DNA of 64,000 nt from a virus. The notes under the pieces are model-generated. The model ran no database searches. It saw only the letters and a program-made list of their open reading frames with translations, and was not told the DNA's origin. Location of the stretch: positions 1-64,000 of IMG/VR virus record IMGVR_UViG_3300021171_000012; one strand, written 5' to 3'. A program made the translations under genes and the position numbers. Below are positions 15,591-23,825 of this stretch, piece after piece. The first letter of the stretch is position 1; the number at the start of each line of letters is the position of its first letter.

Positions 15591-17996
15591 CTAAGCTGCT
15601 CCCAATTGAAGCCACCGAGGGCCGCGACTCGGTCTACGACGTTTCTTTTTCGGCTTCGGCACCGCAGCGCCCTGGCTATACCAGTTTAAACCTGTTGCGG
15701 TTGAGATTGTGTCGGCCTTTTCGATGTCGTTCTGGCGAAGAACGACGGTCCCAACCCGCTGGTCTGCGATTGGCTGTTTCATGTCACCCGACTTTAGCCA
15801 AGATTTGAAATCACCGATGCTGATCTCTGTAACGGCCCAAATTCGCTCATGGCCATGACCGTCGAAATGCGACTTTAGATAGTCTTTGAGGGCTTTTTTA
15901 AGGCTATTATATCCGAGCATGACCTTGTGTTCGTCGAAACCTTTATTCGCACCTTGTGGGGTTACTTTATCCTGGTCTATAACCCAGACGGTTGTAGACT
16001 TTGGGTGCTTGCCCAAGTAGACGTCGACTTGCATATTGTCGGCGCCGAGGGTTCCTCGAATATAACCGTAGGCGGTTGGCATTTTAACTTGCCACTTCTT
16101 CCCACTTTGATCTTTCTCACCTCGGTAGGAGCCTTTTTCATTCTCGATAGAGATGTTCAATCCTTGAATCCAGATATGACCCTTCTTATAGTTCCCAACG
16201 TGCTGAACAAGGTGGCTTACCCTGTCTATATCGCCTTCAGATTCCGCAGCTGCGTGCCGAACGTCGCTATAACTGACCTTGAATAGGAGGTCATCAATCC
16301 ATTTTGAGACTGTTGTCGGTGTCGGGGTTGCATTTCGCGGTTTTGGGGGACCTCTTTGCGGGACATTGTTCGCTGGCGGACCTTCAGTCTTGACATTTCC
16401 GCCTCCGTCGCCGGGTTTCGCAGCGCCCATACCGCCCTGAACAGGCATTGCGTCGCCCTGCGCTGCGTTTTTCAGGGGAATAACTGCATTGCCGACTTGT
16501 ATCGTATAAATGTCGCCATACTGAATTGGCTCTAGACCCTCGACCTCCCGCGCCTCGTTCCTCGACATCTCTCCCGACTTGATCTTTATGTCATGGATTT
16601 TGGCTTGTTTCTCCAAATCGGGTTCCGGTCTTGGTAGGAAGACGAACTCGATGTCATCGTAACCAAATCTATCTTGGATAATTGGATCAATTATGTCGTC
16701 CTTCCAGAACGACATAAGCGGATAAAGACCCTCTTCCTCTGCCATCTGCTGAGCATTCTGCGCCGTCGAACGATTGAGCATCCGAACAAACGGTGCTGGC
16801 GAAACTGAATAGGCATAGCAGGCAAGTCGGATAAGAGTTTCATCGCGCTGAGACCACAGACTCTCACCTGAAGAGTTCTTAATGTCAAAAGGCTTCATTC
16901 CACCAGGAAGGAACCGAACTTTCGACTTTAGACGCAGATTACCGCTCAACATTGCGTCGAAATGGGCCTGAAACATCGCAATTTGGCGCGGCGACCATTG
17001 ATCTGGTACAGTGACTACTAAGTCGGGGATCGTTCCCTCGGCCCAGAAGTTCAGCTGATAGAAGGTCTTCCGAACCGCTTCCGACGCTTCAACGAGAATC
17101 TGCTCCGTCGCTGGATAGCCGAACATTGGCATCTCTGGTCGGGGCCGCATCGGACAATAGAGGATCTCACTCTCGTCGAGATCCACCATCGGAAGGCCCT
17201 TGATTATCTGTTGGAAGGCCGGCTGTCGTTTGAGGTATTCAATCCCGTTTGAGTCGATTTCGACAATAGAATCAGGCCGTCTACCGGCGTCGTCGATAAG
17301 GGGAAAGATAGTTTGTCCAGATAGCACTTCCGCGGTAAGAGGGCGTCCAGCACGGTCCCTTGCAAAATAGATGCAAGGAGCATCGAGTATGAGCAAGTCA
17401 TCGGTTAGCTTTCGGCTCCATTGACTATAAGACAATTTACCGTCGGGTTTCCTGAAGAACTTTCGCATTTCGTCGACGGCTTTCGACGACTGTCGAGGTT
17501 TATCGCGACGCTGAATGGTCCAGGGGATTCGTAACAACTGATCTTGGCGTGTTGCGATGATCGTAGCCAACACCCCCCACGTCCGAGCCATGCCCTTAAG
17601 CATAGCCATAAGTTCCATTCGAGGCTGGATATAGTTTAAGTTATATCCAACTGGAAAATCCCACTCCCTAGGCCGATTGACATAGGGCGGTCCAAAGGGC
17701 CAAATAGGTTGAAATGGACTGTACCAATTTGCACCCATATCAACGTCGTCGATCCAAGGATCGGGTTGATCGGGGCGCTCATTTGTGTATTTGGAGTTAG
17801 ATAGTCCGCCAGTGTTACCAGGCGCAGGGAGGCCAATATTACCGCCAGGACCGTATCCGGGTCGGTTAGCAGGGACTCCGGTATGACCTAGCATTCCCAT
17901 TCCAGGAGAAATTGGCGTCTGCGCCCCGCCGCGCGCGGGGGACTTCTTTAGCTCTTCCTGTCGTCGCCACTCATGGAAGGAGAGATCACGACTCAT
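15591..17996 (-). CDS. Portal protein with C-terminal InPase-like domain
   Basis: 801 residues. Residues 1-510 resemble HK97/SPP1-type portals: WGVLATIIATRQDQLLRIPW, PDLVVTVPDQWSPRQ, SWARLACYAYSVSPAPF-like helix (seen as LIRLACYAYSVSPAPFVRM) and EEEGLYPLMSFWKDDIIDP. The portal ring is the DNA gate and terminase dock. Residues 560-770 are a separate domain with ISIENEKGSYRGEKDQSGKK, YGYIRGTLGADNMQVDVYLG and GANKGFDEHKVMLGYNSL. This matches the phage inorganic-pyrophosphatase-like (InPase) family found in polyvalent and head proteins. A polybasic tail (KPKKKRRRPSRGPRW) ends the protein. The gene overlaps its upstream neighbour as TGATG. Confidence 0.85.
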   Translation of the reverse strand: MSRDLSFHEWRRQEELKKSPARGGAQTPISPGMGMLGHTGVPANRPGYGPGGNIGLPAPGNTGGLSNSKYTNERPDQPDPWIDDVDMGANWYSPFQPIWPFGPPYVNRPREWDFPVGYNLNYIQPRMELMAMLKGMARTWGVLATIIATRQDQLLRIPWTIQRRDKPRQSSKAVDEMRKFFRKPDGKLSYSQWSRKLTDDLLILDAPCIYFARDRAGRPLTAEVLSGQTIFPLIDDAGRRPDSIVEIDSNGIEYLKRQPAFQQIIKGLPMVDLDESEILYCPMRPRPEMPMFGYPATEQILVEASEAVRKTFYQLNFWAEGTIPDLVVTVPDQWSPRQIAMFQAHFDAMLSGNLRLKSKVRFLPGGMKPFDIKNSSGESLWSQRDETLIRLACYAYSVSPAPFVRMLNRSTAQNAQQMAEEEGLYPLMSFWKDDIIDPIIQDRFGYDDIEFVFLPRPEPDLEKQAKIHDIKIKSGEMSRNEAREVEGLEPIQYGDIYTIQVGNAVIPLKNAAQGDAMPVQGGMGAAKPGDGGGNVKTEGPPANNVPQRGPPKPRNATPTPTTVSKWIDDLLFKVSYSDVRHAAAESEGDIDRVSHLVQHVGNYKKGHIWIQGLNISIENEKGSYRGEKDQSGKKWQVKMPTAYGYIRGTLGADNMQVDVYLGKHPKSTTVWVIDQDKVTPQGANKGFDEHKVMLGYNSLKKALKDYLKSHFDGHGHERIWAVTEISIGDFKSWLKSGDMKQPIADQRVGTVVLRQNDIEKADTISTATGLNWYSQGAAVPKPKKKRRRPSRGPRWLQLGAA

Positions 17997-18220
17997 CAGT
18001 TAATCACCAGCTCGACTTGGGCGTTGATCGTCTCTCGCTTTGCCCAAGACTTTATCTTGCGTTCTAACTTGCGAGGAATTTTCGGTAATAGACATTTGTC
18101 TAACGACACCGCAACGGGATGTGGGGCAAGGCCAATTACGATTGCTTGCGGACCATTCTTCCCCGGTCCATAACCGACTATCACTGCGGGCTGGCCATCT
18201 ATTTTGATATAGAGTTTCAC
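17996..18220 (-). CDS. Small basic protein of unknown function
   Basis: 74 residues with a GTG start (GTGA overlap with the Myb-like gene). The first half is strand-rich (KLYIKIDGQPAVIVGYGPG, GPQAIVIGLAPHPVAVS) and the second half is a Lys/Arg-rich helix (PRKLERKIKSWAKRETIN). No named family. The strict coupling on both sides, with Myb-like protein and portal, points to a packaging or head-assembly role. Confidence 0.6.
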   Translation of the reverse strand: MKLYIKIDGQPAVIVGYGPGKNGPQAIVIGLAPHPVAVSLDKCLLPKIPRKLERKIKSWAKRETINAQVELVIN

Positions 18221-18507
18221 AACATGCGCCGCTGGGTAGCGATTTTCGTAATATTTTCGTCCTTAAACCAAAGAGGTCGGGCGAATGGGGCAGAGAGCGG
18301 AATTGTCTGTCGTTCTACTGGCACCGTATATGCAGGTCGAGGGCCTTGCTTATAGCTAAAGGTTAGCTTGCCGATAAGCCTAGCTCGGCGCTCTTTGATT
18401 GACGAATAACTACGACCCAACTCTGCTGCGAGACCTTCACCGTTTCCGTGTCGCCAATTTAGAATTGCCCGATCTTCAGCTTCGGTATAAGCACGTCCTT
18501 TTGCCAT
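18217..18507 (-). CDS. Myb/SANT-like or HTH DNA-binding protein
   Basis: 96 residues from the ATG at 18507, which overlaps the TerL stop as TAATG. Residues 4-45 (RAYTEAEDRAILNWRHG, GLAAELGRSYSSIKERRARL) follow the Myb/SANT pattern: acidic first helix with spaced aromatics, then a helix-turn-helix. The rest is basic and unstructured. Such small proteins in phages bind DNA; next to TerL it could help packaging or regulate late genes. Confidence 0.65.
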   Translation of the reverse strand: MAKGRAYTEAEDRAILNWRHGNGEGLAAELGRSYSSIKERRARLIGKLTFSYKQGPRPAYTVPVERQTIPLSAPFARPLWFKDENITKIATQRRML

Positions 18508-19994
18508 TAGGCTGCTAACCTCCCACCACGAATGGTGCATTCTGGGTGCCAAACAGAGAAGCCGTCGCTGACTCTCGTTGGTCCTTTAATCTCAACACCG
18601 CAACGGGCACACTTTGTCGCCTGGGGTTCATATTGTTTCATGGTTTCATTATAGAGGTTTGTTAGTTCGTTGTCGAAGATTTCCTCCTTCGTTAGGAGGG
18701 CTCGTGCAAATTCACGTCCAATTCCTTGTTCGGGAATAGTAATGTCGGACTCGGACATAGCTTGAGCGCGCTTTGCCTCACCCGCGTAAAACTCCATCAA
18801 GTTTGCGCCGGGCGCGGTTGTCGACAATTGTTCGCGAGCGAGGGCAAGAGAGCAGACACAGTCATCAAATAGTCCTTCCGGCGCGGTATAGCGTACTCCG
18901 GTCCGTGTTAGCTCATACTCGAAGCTCTCAAGCTCGGACCGAATAACCCCACTAGGGAAGTGAATCTCTTGGCCCTGAATCGAAACCGCAAGACCCTCCA
19001 TAAGACGCTGCTTCGAGAGCGGAGAGAAGTGGTATCCGACGAAGTTACCATGCCCGACTTGGAGTTCTTCCAAGATTGGGTCGCCGATTCCAGTAGAATC
19101 GACTAGCGCAGGAACATCCTCTCCAATTATGTCCCAAATTCGTTTAATCGACTCGCGCCAGGGAATGTTGTTCCAGCGTTGAAAAACACAGACAAAACCA
19201 TCCTCATCTAGGCCGATCACAACTAGATAGTCGTGCTTCTTAGCGAGGTCGATTCCGAAGGCCACCGCCGGCTTTTCGCTAAGTCGATTAACCGTGCATT
19301 TAGCGATATGGTCTAAGCCAAACGGATTACCCGAGTCATCGCTTGGCTCGGCCATGTAGAGTTCTTTGAAGACATTCTCCGGGAGCGTCCTTCGGGCGTC
19401 CTCAAGCTCAGACTGTGGAATAACGCCAGCTTCGATTGCGTCAAGAACGGTTATCTTGACGTACTTCATGTTTGAGTTGGGGTTGTTCGCCATCTCGCTC
19501 TGGGCAAGGCGGCTAAGATCGTAGAACCAGTTCTTACGACCTTTAACGTTTCCAATGATGCGAACGGGGCCGCCGGTCGCGGTCAGGGTTGAGCGCAGGG
19601 CGTGCCAAGATTCGGCTTTGCAACGACTTGCCTCATCCACCACCGCCGCGAAAACATCCTCGCCGAATAGCGAATCGGGATTGTCGGCGCTCTTGAAAGA
19701 GATCGTAGCGCCAGTTATTAGACGAATAGTCGGAGTAGGAGATTCCCTCGCTACAAAGGAACCTACCGTTAAATTTGCTTTAATACGCCGAAAAGCAATG
19801 TCTGCTTGGGGAGCTATTGGTGCAACCCACCAATAGTTCATATTGTCCTTACCGGCAAAGGCTTGTTCGAGAATCCAGGCAATTGCCCCTACCGTCTTGC
19901 CCGATTTCGTGCTCGCCTCTGTCAGAACATACCTAATGGGAACGAAAAACGCATCATGTTGCTTTGGATAGAGATAAGGTCGAACGTATTCCAT
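18507..19994 (-). CDS. terL: Terminase large subunit
   Basis: 495 residues. ATPase domain: Walker A-like EASTKSGKT near residue 33 and Walker B VFAAVVDEAS near residue 118. Nuclease domain (RNase H fold): FGIDLAKKHDYLVVIGLD, PALVDSTGIGD and a final FDDCVCSLALA, giving the usual three acidic positions. The C-terminus adds a zinc-binding segment (CARCGVEI ... HPEC). It drives DNA into the prohead through the portal encoded next door. The ATG at 19994 follows two copies of a 17-bp repeat that supply a GGAG ribosome site. Confidence 0.95.
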   Translation of the reverse strand: MEYVRPYLYPKQHDAFFVPIRYVLTEASTKSGKTVGAIAWILEQAFAGKDNMNYWWVAPIAPQADIAFRRIKANLTVGSFVARESPTPTIRLITGATISFKSADNPDSLFGEDVFAAVVDEASRCKAESWHALRSTLTATGGPVRIIGNVKGRKNWFYDLSRLAQSEMANNPNSNMKYVKITVLDAIEAGVIPQSELEDARRTLPENVFKELYMAEPSDDSGNPFGLDHIAKCTVNRLSEKPAVAFGIDLAKKHDYLVVIGLDEDGFVCVFQRWNNIPWRESIKRIWDIIGEDVPALVDSTGIGDPILEELQVGHGNFVGYHFSPLSKQRLMEGLAVSIQGQEIHFPSGVIRSELESFEYELTRTGVRYTAPEGLFDDCVCSLALAREQLSTTAPGANLMEFYAGEAKRAQAMSESDITIPEQGIGREFARALLTKEEIFDNELTNLYNETMKQYEPQATKCARCGVEIKGPTRVSDGFSVWHPECTIRGGRLAA

Positions 19995-19996
19995 CA

Positions 19997-20033
19997 GACT
20001 CCAGGAACTTACTATCGACTCCAGGAACTTACT
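19997..20033 (-). repeat. Tandem 17-bp repeat before terL
   Basis: Two identical copies of GACTCCAGGAACTTACT at 19997-20013 and 20017-20033, a 20-base period. In the minus-strand mRNA each copy reads AGTAAGTTCCTGGAGTC, and the GGAG of the proximal copy is the likely ribosome site of terL. The GTAAGTTCC core recurs elsewhere in the window. Confidence 0.85.
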
Positions 20034-20054
20034 TTAGGAACCTAGAACACCGAC

Positions 20055-20092
20055 AAAAAATGGACGGAAGATCCTAGGGAACCTCCCGTCCA
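20055..20092 (-). terminator. Rho-independent terminator upstream of terL
   Basis: TGGACGG (20061-20067) pairs with CCGTCCA (20086-20092). On the minus strand the hairpin is followed at once by TTTTTT (20060-20055). It would end transcripts of the 20199-23176 group before terL, so terL and the capsid genes may have their own promoter in the 60 bases downstream. Confidence 0.55.
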
Positions 20093-20198
20093 AGTAACAA
20101 CCCCACCGAAAAGCCCCGGAGCGCCGCAGGGGCGCATCAAACGAGGCTATCGGAGCGTCCCATAAGGATTGAAAGAATGCAAGGGGTTTCTGCTCTGT

Positions 20199-20654
20199 TC
20201 ACGTTATGTTTTGGAGCGCGAAGGCTATCCGGCATACCTTTACAGGATCGGCTTTCGCTACGACTTCCCTAAGTCCTTTAGCGTGCCAATTTCGTACAGT
20301 TTGACGATCTGTATGGAGAAGTTCCGCGATTCTAGTCCATTTGTAAAGGTAGCGATGATTTACTGGGTGAACTAATGCGCGCACATGTAAAACGCGGCGG
20401 GTGTATATGTCCTTGCAGACACTTGGAAATGTAAGTATTTCGTCAACAAGAGGAATTTCGTCCTTAGATGGCGCCGAGGCACGAAGTGGGGCGATTTTAC
20501 GAAACTCTAGAACCTGAAATGTTTCTTGCGAGAACTCGGGCCAATAGACTTTATAATTCGCTGGGCCTATTCGACCTCCGGGCATTGCGATAAGTCGGGC
20601 GCCGGCCCACTCTAGCCATACTCGAAGCTCGTCGGGAGTTAACCTATAGCTCAT
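20199..20654 (-). CDS. DUF6362-like helix-turn-helix protein
   Basis: 151 residues from the ATG at 20654 (ATGA overlap with the nuclease gene). The order of elements resembles DUF6362: an N-terminal helix (LTPDELRVWLEWAGARL), a YWPEF patch, KDEIPLVDEILTF, a helix with YTRRVLHVRALVH, and a C-terminal HTH (WTRIAELLHTDRQTVRNWHAKG). The family is found in phages and prophages near packaging genes. DNA binding is likely; a small-terminase-like role competes with the upstream gene for that job. Confidence 0.7.
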   Translation of the reverse strand: MSYRLTPDELRVWLEWAGARLIAMPGGRIGPANYKVYWPEFSQETFQVLEFRKIAPLRASAPSKDEIPLVDEILTFPSVCKDIYTRRVLHVRALVHPVNHRYLYKWTRIAELLHTDRQTVRNWHAKGLREVVAKADPVKVCRIAFALQNIT

Positions 20655-21103
20655 AGAACCACCGAATTCGATTCGAGCCACTGGAATAGCGGGGAGGTTC
20701 CAGCCATCAGTAAGCCTAGGCGCGGTGAAGGGGCTTCCGGTGTTAGGCGCTTTACGACAACTAGAGGTTCTGTATCGCAGCCAAGGGCTTTCGATACAAC
20801 GGGGCAGTAGAGAGTCTTTAGCTTAACTAATGCTGCGGGAACCCAGGTGTATTTGACCTCGATCACATAGGTTATACAAAGCTCGTCGTCATGGAGAAGA
20901 ATGTCGGGCGCACACGCGGAGCGATTACCCTCCCCGTCGACATAGAAAAACCACGGTTGATATTCGACCTGGAACTTACTGCCGACTGTTTCGCGCAGCG
21001 TCTTAATGAAGCGGCGTTCGTAGCGAAGTCCAAGAACGATTCCAGGTTGCTGAGAGCGGGAAGGTCGGTGGATCTTCGGAGCACGGGTGGCTGATATAAT
21101 CAT
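20651..21103 (-). CDS. PD-(D/E)XK nuclease-like protein
   Basis: 150 residues from the ATG at 21103 (ATGA overlap upstream). The core reads APDILLHDDELCITYVIEVK, which holds the PD, 14 spacer residues and the E-x-K of the PD-(D/E)XK nuclease fold. It is preceded by a helix with LRYERRFIKTLRETVG carrying the usual early acidic residue. Size and position between the HTH and cysteine-fold genes suggest a small endonuclease, perhaps a resolvase used before packaging. Target unknown. Confidence 0.7.
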   Translation of the reverse strand: MIISATRAPKIHRPSRSQQPGIVLGLRYERRFIKTLRETVGSKFQVEYQPWFFYVDGEGNRSACAPDILLHDDELCITYVIEVKYTWVPAALVKLKTLYCPVVSKALGCDTEPLVVVKRLTPEAPSPRLGLLMAGTSPLFQWLESNSVVL

Positions 21104-21540
21104 GGCGGTGGAAACAGCTTGCCAATGTAGGTAACCCAGAAGTACCCGTCTGCCATTGGACCGATAATTCCACAATTATTCGGATGTGGGTCGTGAATTA
21201 TCTTATCGTTGTATCCAACAACCGTGTGGCCAGCGCCGCGACCTGCATCTCCTCCAAGTAGATAGTACGCATTAGGGCAATTATGGGCAATAGAAGCTAA
21301 CAAGGTATCTAGGCCGTCGGTGCCAACATATGGAACAATAATGGGAACATACCCTAGTGTGGCTAGAAACCCCCTCTGACGACGCTCAAATTCTTCACCC
21401 TCAAGCGGTCCGAGACCATCCATAAAGTGAGGAACGTCTAGAATTGGAAGATCTAGAATAGACGCTAAGGCAGCACGATGGCAATCGCCATAAAGTCCAT
21501 TAGCTGGACTATGTGGAAATAGCTGCTTCTGCGGTGTCAC
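21100..21540 (-). CDS. Papain-like/C39-like cysteine-fold protein
   Basis: 146 residues, GTG start with GTGA overlap. NGLYGDCHRAALASILDLP begins a helix with the nucleophile-type Cys. GAGHTVVGYNDKIIHDPHPN supplies a His and an Asp in the order Cys-His-Asp of papain-like and C39-like folds. A PHFMDGLG segment follows the Cys helix, as in many phage and bacterial homologues that remain unannotated. The protein has no signal peptide, so it would act inside the cell or virion. Peptidase or deamidase activity is possible, not shown. Confidence 0.6.
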   Translation of the reverse strand: MTPQKQLFPHSPANGLYGDCHRAALASILDLPILDVPHFMDGLGPLEGEEFERRQRGFLATLGYVPIIVPYVGTDGLDTLLASIAHNCPNAYYLLGGDAGRGAGHTVVGYNDKIIHDPHPNNCGIIGPMADGYFWVTYIGKLFPPP

Positions 21541-22139
21541 TCGACCGACTCCACTTTCGGCGTTATGTCCTTCGCATTATCGCCGAGTTCTTTCGGGCGA
21601 AGATCCTGTCTTCCGATGTTGAAGGTTATTTGCGTTGGTGGCGCGGAGGTCGGGGTTGCTTGTTTCGGTGGAGCGACTGTCCGATCAGCGCCGGCTGTAG
21701 CGAGCTGACGAAGTTCGCTTACAGGAATGGAGATCCTACCGTCCTCCGCCTTCTCAAGCTCACCGTCGATAAGGTCGAGCGCCCGCTCTGACATGTCGAG
21801 GAATTTTGCCTGAACGCGTTGGGCGTCAGAGATGTTCGCCTCACTGATTTGATCTTGGTAATAGGCTTTCAGGTGTTGAAAGGCAGGGTCTTGGCGGTCG
21901 AGGTCGCCGATGCGCTGCGCGGTGTAGCCTGTCGCGATAGCTGTATCTTCGATAGAGCGCCCCGCCGCTAACATGCGCGCGGCGGTGTGGTGAATTGACC
22001 GAAGCTTTTTCAAAACAGGCACACCGATGCGCTCCCGCGGTTCGGTTGCGAGTTTTAGAATATCCCCCGAAGTCAGTTCACGCTCGACGGACATTAGAAG
22101 AGTCACTCCGGGCCGACCGCGAGAGGGGAGAAAGGGCAT
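21537..22139 (-). CDS. Terminase small subunit-like DNA-binding protein
   Basis: 200 residues from the ATG at 22139, which has taggaac 5-6 bases upstream; an ATG at 22094 (MSVERELTSGD) is also possible. Residues 40-85 (LRSIHHTAARMLAAGRSIED, TAIATGYTAQRIGDLDRQDP) look like a homeodomain-like HTH seen in small terminases and phage regulators. A coiled helix (AQRVQAKFLDMSERALDLID) and a Pro/Thr-rich tail with TQITFNI follow, as in many TerS proteins. It would recognise phage DNA for packaging. The TFN-I tail motif supports this reading. Confidence 0.65.
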   Translation of the reverse strand: MPFLPSRGRPGVTLLMSVERELTSGDILKLATEPRERIGVPVLKKLRSIHHTAARMLAAGRSIEDTAIATGYTAQRIGDLDRQDPAFQHLKAYYQDQISEANISDAQRVQAKFLDMSERALDLIDGELEKAEDGRISIPVSELRQLATAGADRTVAPPKQATPTSAPPTQITFNIGRQDLRPKELGDNAKDITPKVESVE

Positions 22140-22151
22140 TAGAGTTCCTAA

Positions 22152-22382
22152 CTATGCTGCTAGAGAAGGAGTCCATTCATAGCTAATGGACTCTTTCCCT
22201 ATTACGACATGCTTCGCGTGGGCCTCCGGGAGAAGGGAACTCGGTTTGGTCTGCTCCGTCGAGAGAATGCCCTCGACGAACCAAACGAGCGCCGGGCGCC
22301 GAGTGCTCTTATAGGAAGTAACTGTTTTGACAAAAACCGAGCGCCATGCGCTGAGTTCCTTAAAGTCTGAAGTCTTAGACAT
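22152..22382 (-). CDS. Small protein of unknown function
   Basis: 76 residues from the ATG at 22382 (MSKTSDFKELSAWRSVF), chosen because aagga lies 8 bases upstream; the ATG two codons earlier is too close to it. Basic central part (VTSYKSTRRPALVWFVEGIL) and a C-terminal EAHAKHVVIGKESISYEW. Unrecognised. It precedes the small-terminase-like gene. Confidence 0.5.
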   Translation of the reverse strand: MSKTSDFKELSAWRSVFVKTVTSYKSTRRPALVWFVEGILSTEQTKPSSLLPEAHAKHVVIGKESISYEWTPSLAA

Positions 22383-22507
22383 TGCCATGATCCTTATACG
22401 GGTGAAGAACGATTGACAAAATAGTGAAAAAGTTTGGATTTTTCGGTAAGGGGGTGGTGCGGGACTCGAATACTTGAAGTCTGATTGAGGCTCCAACGGG
22501 GTGCGGG

Positions 22508-22553
22508 GGTGTTGCGACACGGGCAACGCTCTAGTCGCTCGCATCGCAACACC
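22508..22553. promoter_or_regulatory. Inverted repeat between two genes
   Basis: GGTGTTGCGA (22508-22517) is matched exactly by TCGCAACACC (22544-22553) with 26 bases between. It lies in the 194-bp gap between the 199-residue gene and the next minus gene. No T-run follows on either strand. It may be a binding site or an mRNA structure. Confidence 0.5.
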
Positions 22554-22576
22554 TATTGCGTTAGTCGTTACGCTCT

Positions 22577-23176
22577 TTACAATTCCATAACCGCATCGGT
22601 TTTCGGGGCGGCCTTGGCGCGCTTGCGCTCTTTCGCGGGAATTACGCTTTTCCCGTCTTCGATTGCCGAGGCGATGATCGCGTCGAACAGATCCTTTCGA
22701 CGCGCCTCACCCGTGGCGGTAACGGCCGTCGCACGTGCGGCCTTTTCTTCCTTGGTTGCCTTTTCCCCGAGCTCGCCATACCGCGCGGCGATCCGGTCGG
22801 CGATCTCATCGAAATATACCGACTCAAACGCATCCTTTTCCTTCGCGCTCGGTATGCTCGCGCCGCTCATCGCCTGAGCAACGCTTTCGACCAACGCCTT
22901 ACCGTCGGTGTTCTGCCCGACGCGGTTCACGGCAAATTCGTAGATCGCCTGAAACGCAAAGGGCTGAAACGGTTCGGCAAGGTGAGCGAAGCCAACGGGT
23001 GCAGGAATGGGATAGAGCCGACCATCGTTGGCTCCCCACACCTGTCCATTGTGAACGCCACACTTGCGAAGCGCAGCGGATTTCAACCACGCTTCGTGAT
23101 CGGCATTGGTATCGTTCGCATCCTTGCGAAGCGCGTCAACGTCGGTCAAGCGGCCAGCATGAACTGATTGTGCCAT
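22577..23176 (-). CDS. Acidic/alanine-rich protein, unknown
   Basis: 199 residues, MAQSVHAGRLTDVDALRKD..., first gene of the leftward group, with a strong gaggaac ribosome site. It has a Cys/Trp-containing middle (LRKCGVHNGQVWGANDGRL), a helical EKDAFESVYFDEIADRIAAR and a Lys/Ala-rich tail ending DAVMEL. The base composition is more GC-rich than most of the window. No family recognised. Its end resembles, with Leu instead of Ile, the C-terminal tail shared by several other proteins here. Confidence 0.65.
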   Translation of the reverse strand: MAQSVHAGRLTDVDALRKDANDTNADHEAWLKSAALRKCGVHNGQVWGANDGRLYPIPAPVGFAHLAEPFQPFAFQAIYEFAVNRVGQNTDGKALVESVAQAMSGASIPSAKEKDAFESVYFDEIADRIAARYGELGEKATKEEKAARATAVTATGEARRKDLFDAIIASAIEDGKSVIPAKERKRAKAAPKTDAVMEL

Positions 23177-23295
23177 GATCTAGTTCCTCGTTTGGGGTTT
23201 TCGTAAATCCGCAGTGCGCTGCGCCTCATTTAGGTATGGCAGTAAAGACCCTTGCCGCGCAAGCGCGTGAAGGGCTGCCCGCTTCTGCCTCGGAA

Positions 23296-23328
23296 CCTGC
23301 CTTGGGCAGGTGTTGGGGAGAACCCAAC
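23296..23328. promoter_or_regulatory. Two adjacent short stem-loops
   Basis: CCTGCC/GGCAGG (23296-23301 with 23305-23310) and GTTGGG/CCCAAC (23312-23317 with 23323-23328) lie side by side in the leader of the leftward transcript. Neither is followed by a T-run. An mRNA leader structure is possible. Confidence 0.4.
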
Positions 23329-23593
23329 GATCTAAATAATGCGCCCGCGCGCGAGGGATTGCAAGCGCGGCGAGAGGAAAAACGCGCTGCGAGCTACGCA
23401 AAGATTGCATGGCTCATTTGGCCTATCGCGCCCGGCGCTCGATCTCACGCATAGCTCGATGGCTTGCAAAGTCGGGAGAACGATCCCAGCGAGCTAAGGC
23501 GCGATAGTAAGTAGAATAGTAAGTACGACAATCGGGTTGATATGATTATCGGGGTGTGGGTGCGAGGTTGTGAGACGATCTAGTGGCTTTGAT

Positions 23594-23688
23594 GGGCATA
23601 CACTTTGCTTCTGACTATCTTCTTATATAGTATAAAAAAAAAATATATAAGAAGAAGAGTCTATAGTCAGTTCGATAAAGGTATGCCC
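23594..23688. promoter_or_regulatory. 95-bp nested AT-rich hairpin
   Basis: Three nested arms: GGGCATAC (23594-23601) with GTATGCCC (23681-23688), CTGACTAT (23611-23618) with ATAGTCAG (23663-23670), and CTTCTTATATA (23619-23629) with TATATAAGAAG (23644-23654). The loop contains a run of ten A. It sits between the divergent blocks and could be an origin, a two-sided regulatory element or an insulator. Confidence 0.65.
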
Positions 23689-23825
23689 CTTTAGGCTGAT
23701 CCAAATACAAATCAAACAAACCATTTGAAAACCAAACAAACACCCGTTACTCTACTTGCACACCACTTACCATATCACCCTGTTAATCCTACTCACAATC
23801 AAACTTACTAAAGGAAACCCAAGTC

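Larger units (their letters stand above)
23177..23825. other. 649-bp divergent intergenic region, possible promoter/origin region
   Basis: Genes run leftward from 23176 and rightward from 23826. The left 400 bases are GC-rich and hold two adjacent stem-loops; the right part is AT-rich with a large hairpin and a run of AAAC/CAAAC repeats. The open frames here overlap each other and resemble nothing known. It must contain the promoters of at least one block; a replication origin is a possibility. Confidence 0.5.

Noticed and set aside
22440-22480. TTCGAGTCCCGCACCA-like tRNA 3' end on the minus strand
   Set aside because: The five bases before TTCGAG do not pair with CCCGC, and no 5' acceptor strand is found upstream.
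23180-23454. Frames on both strands in the divergent intergenic region
   Set aside because: They overlap each other and the stem-loops, are Arg/Ala-rich, and resemble nothing known.
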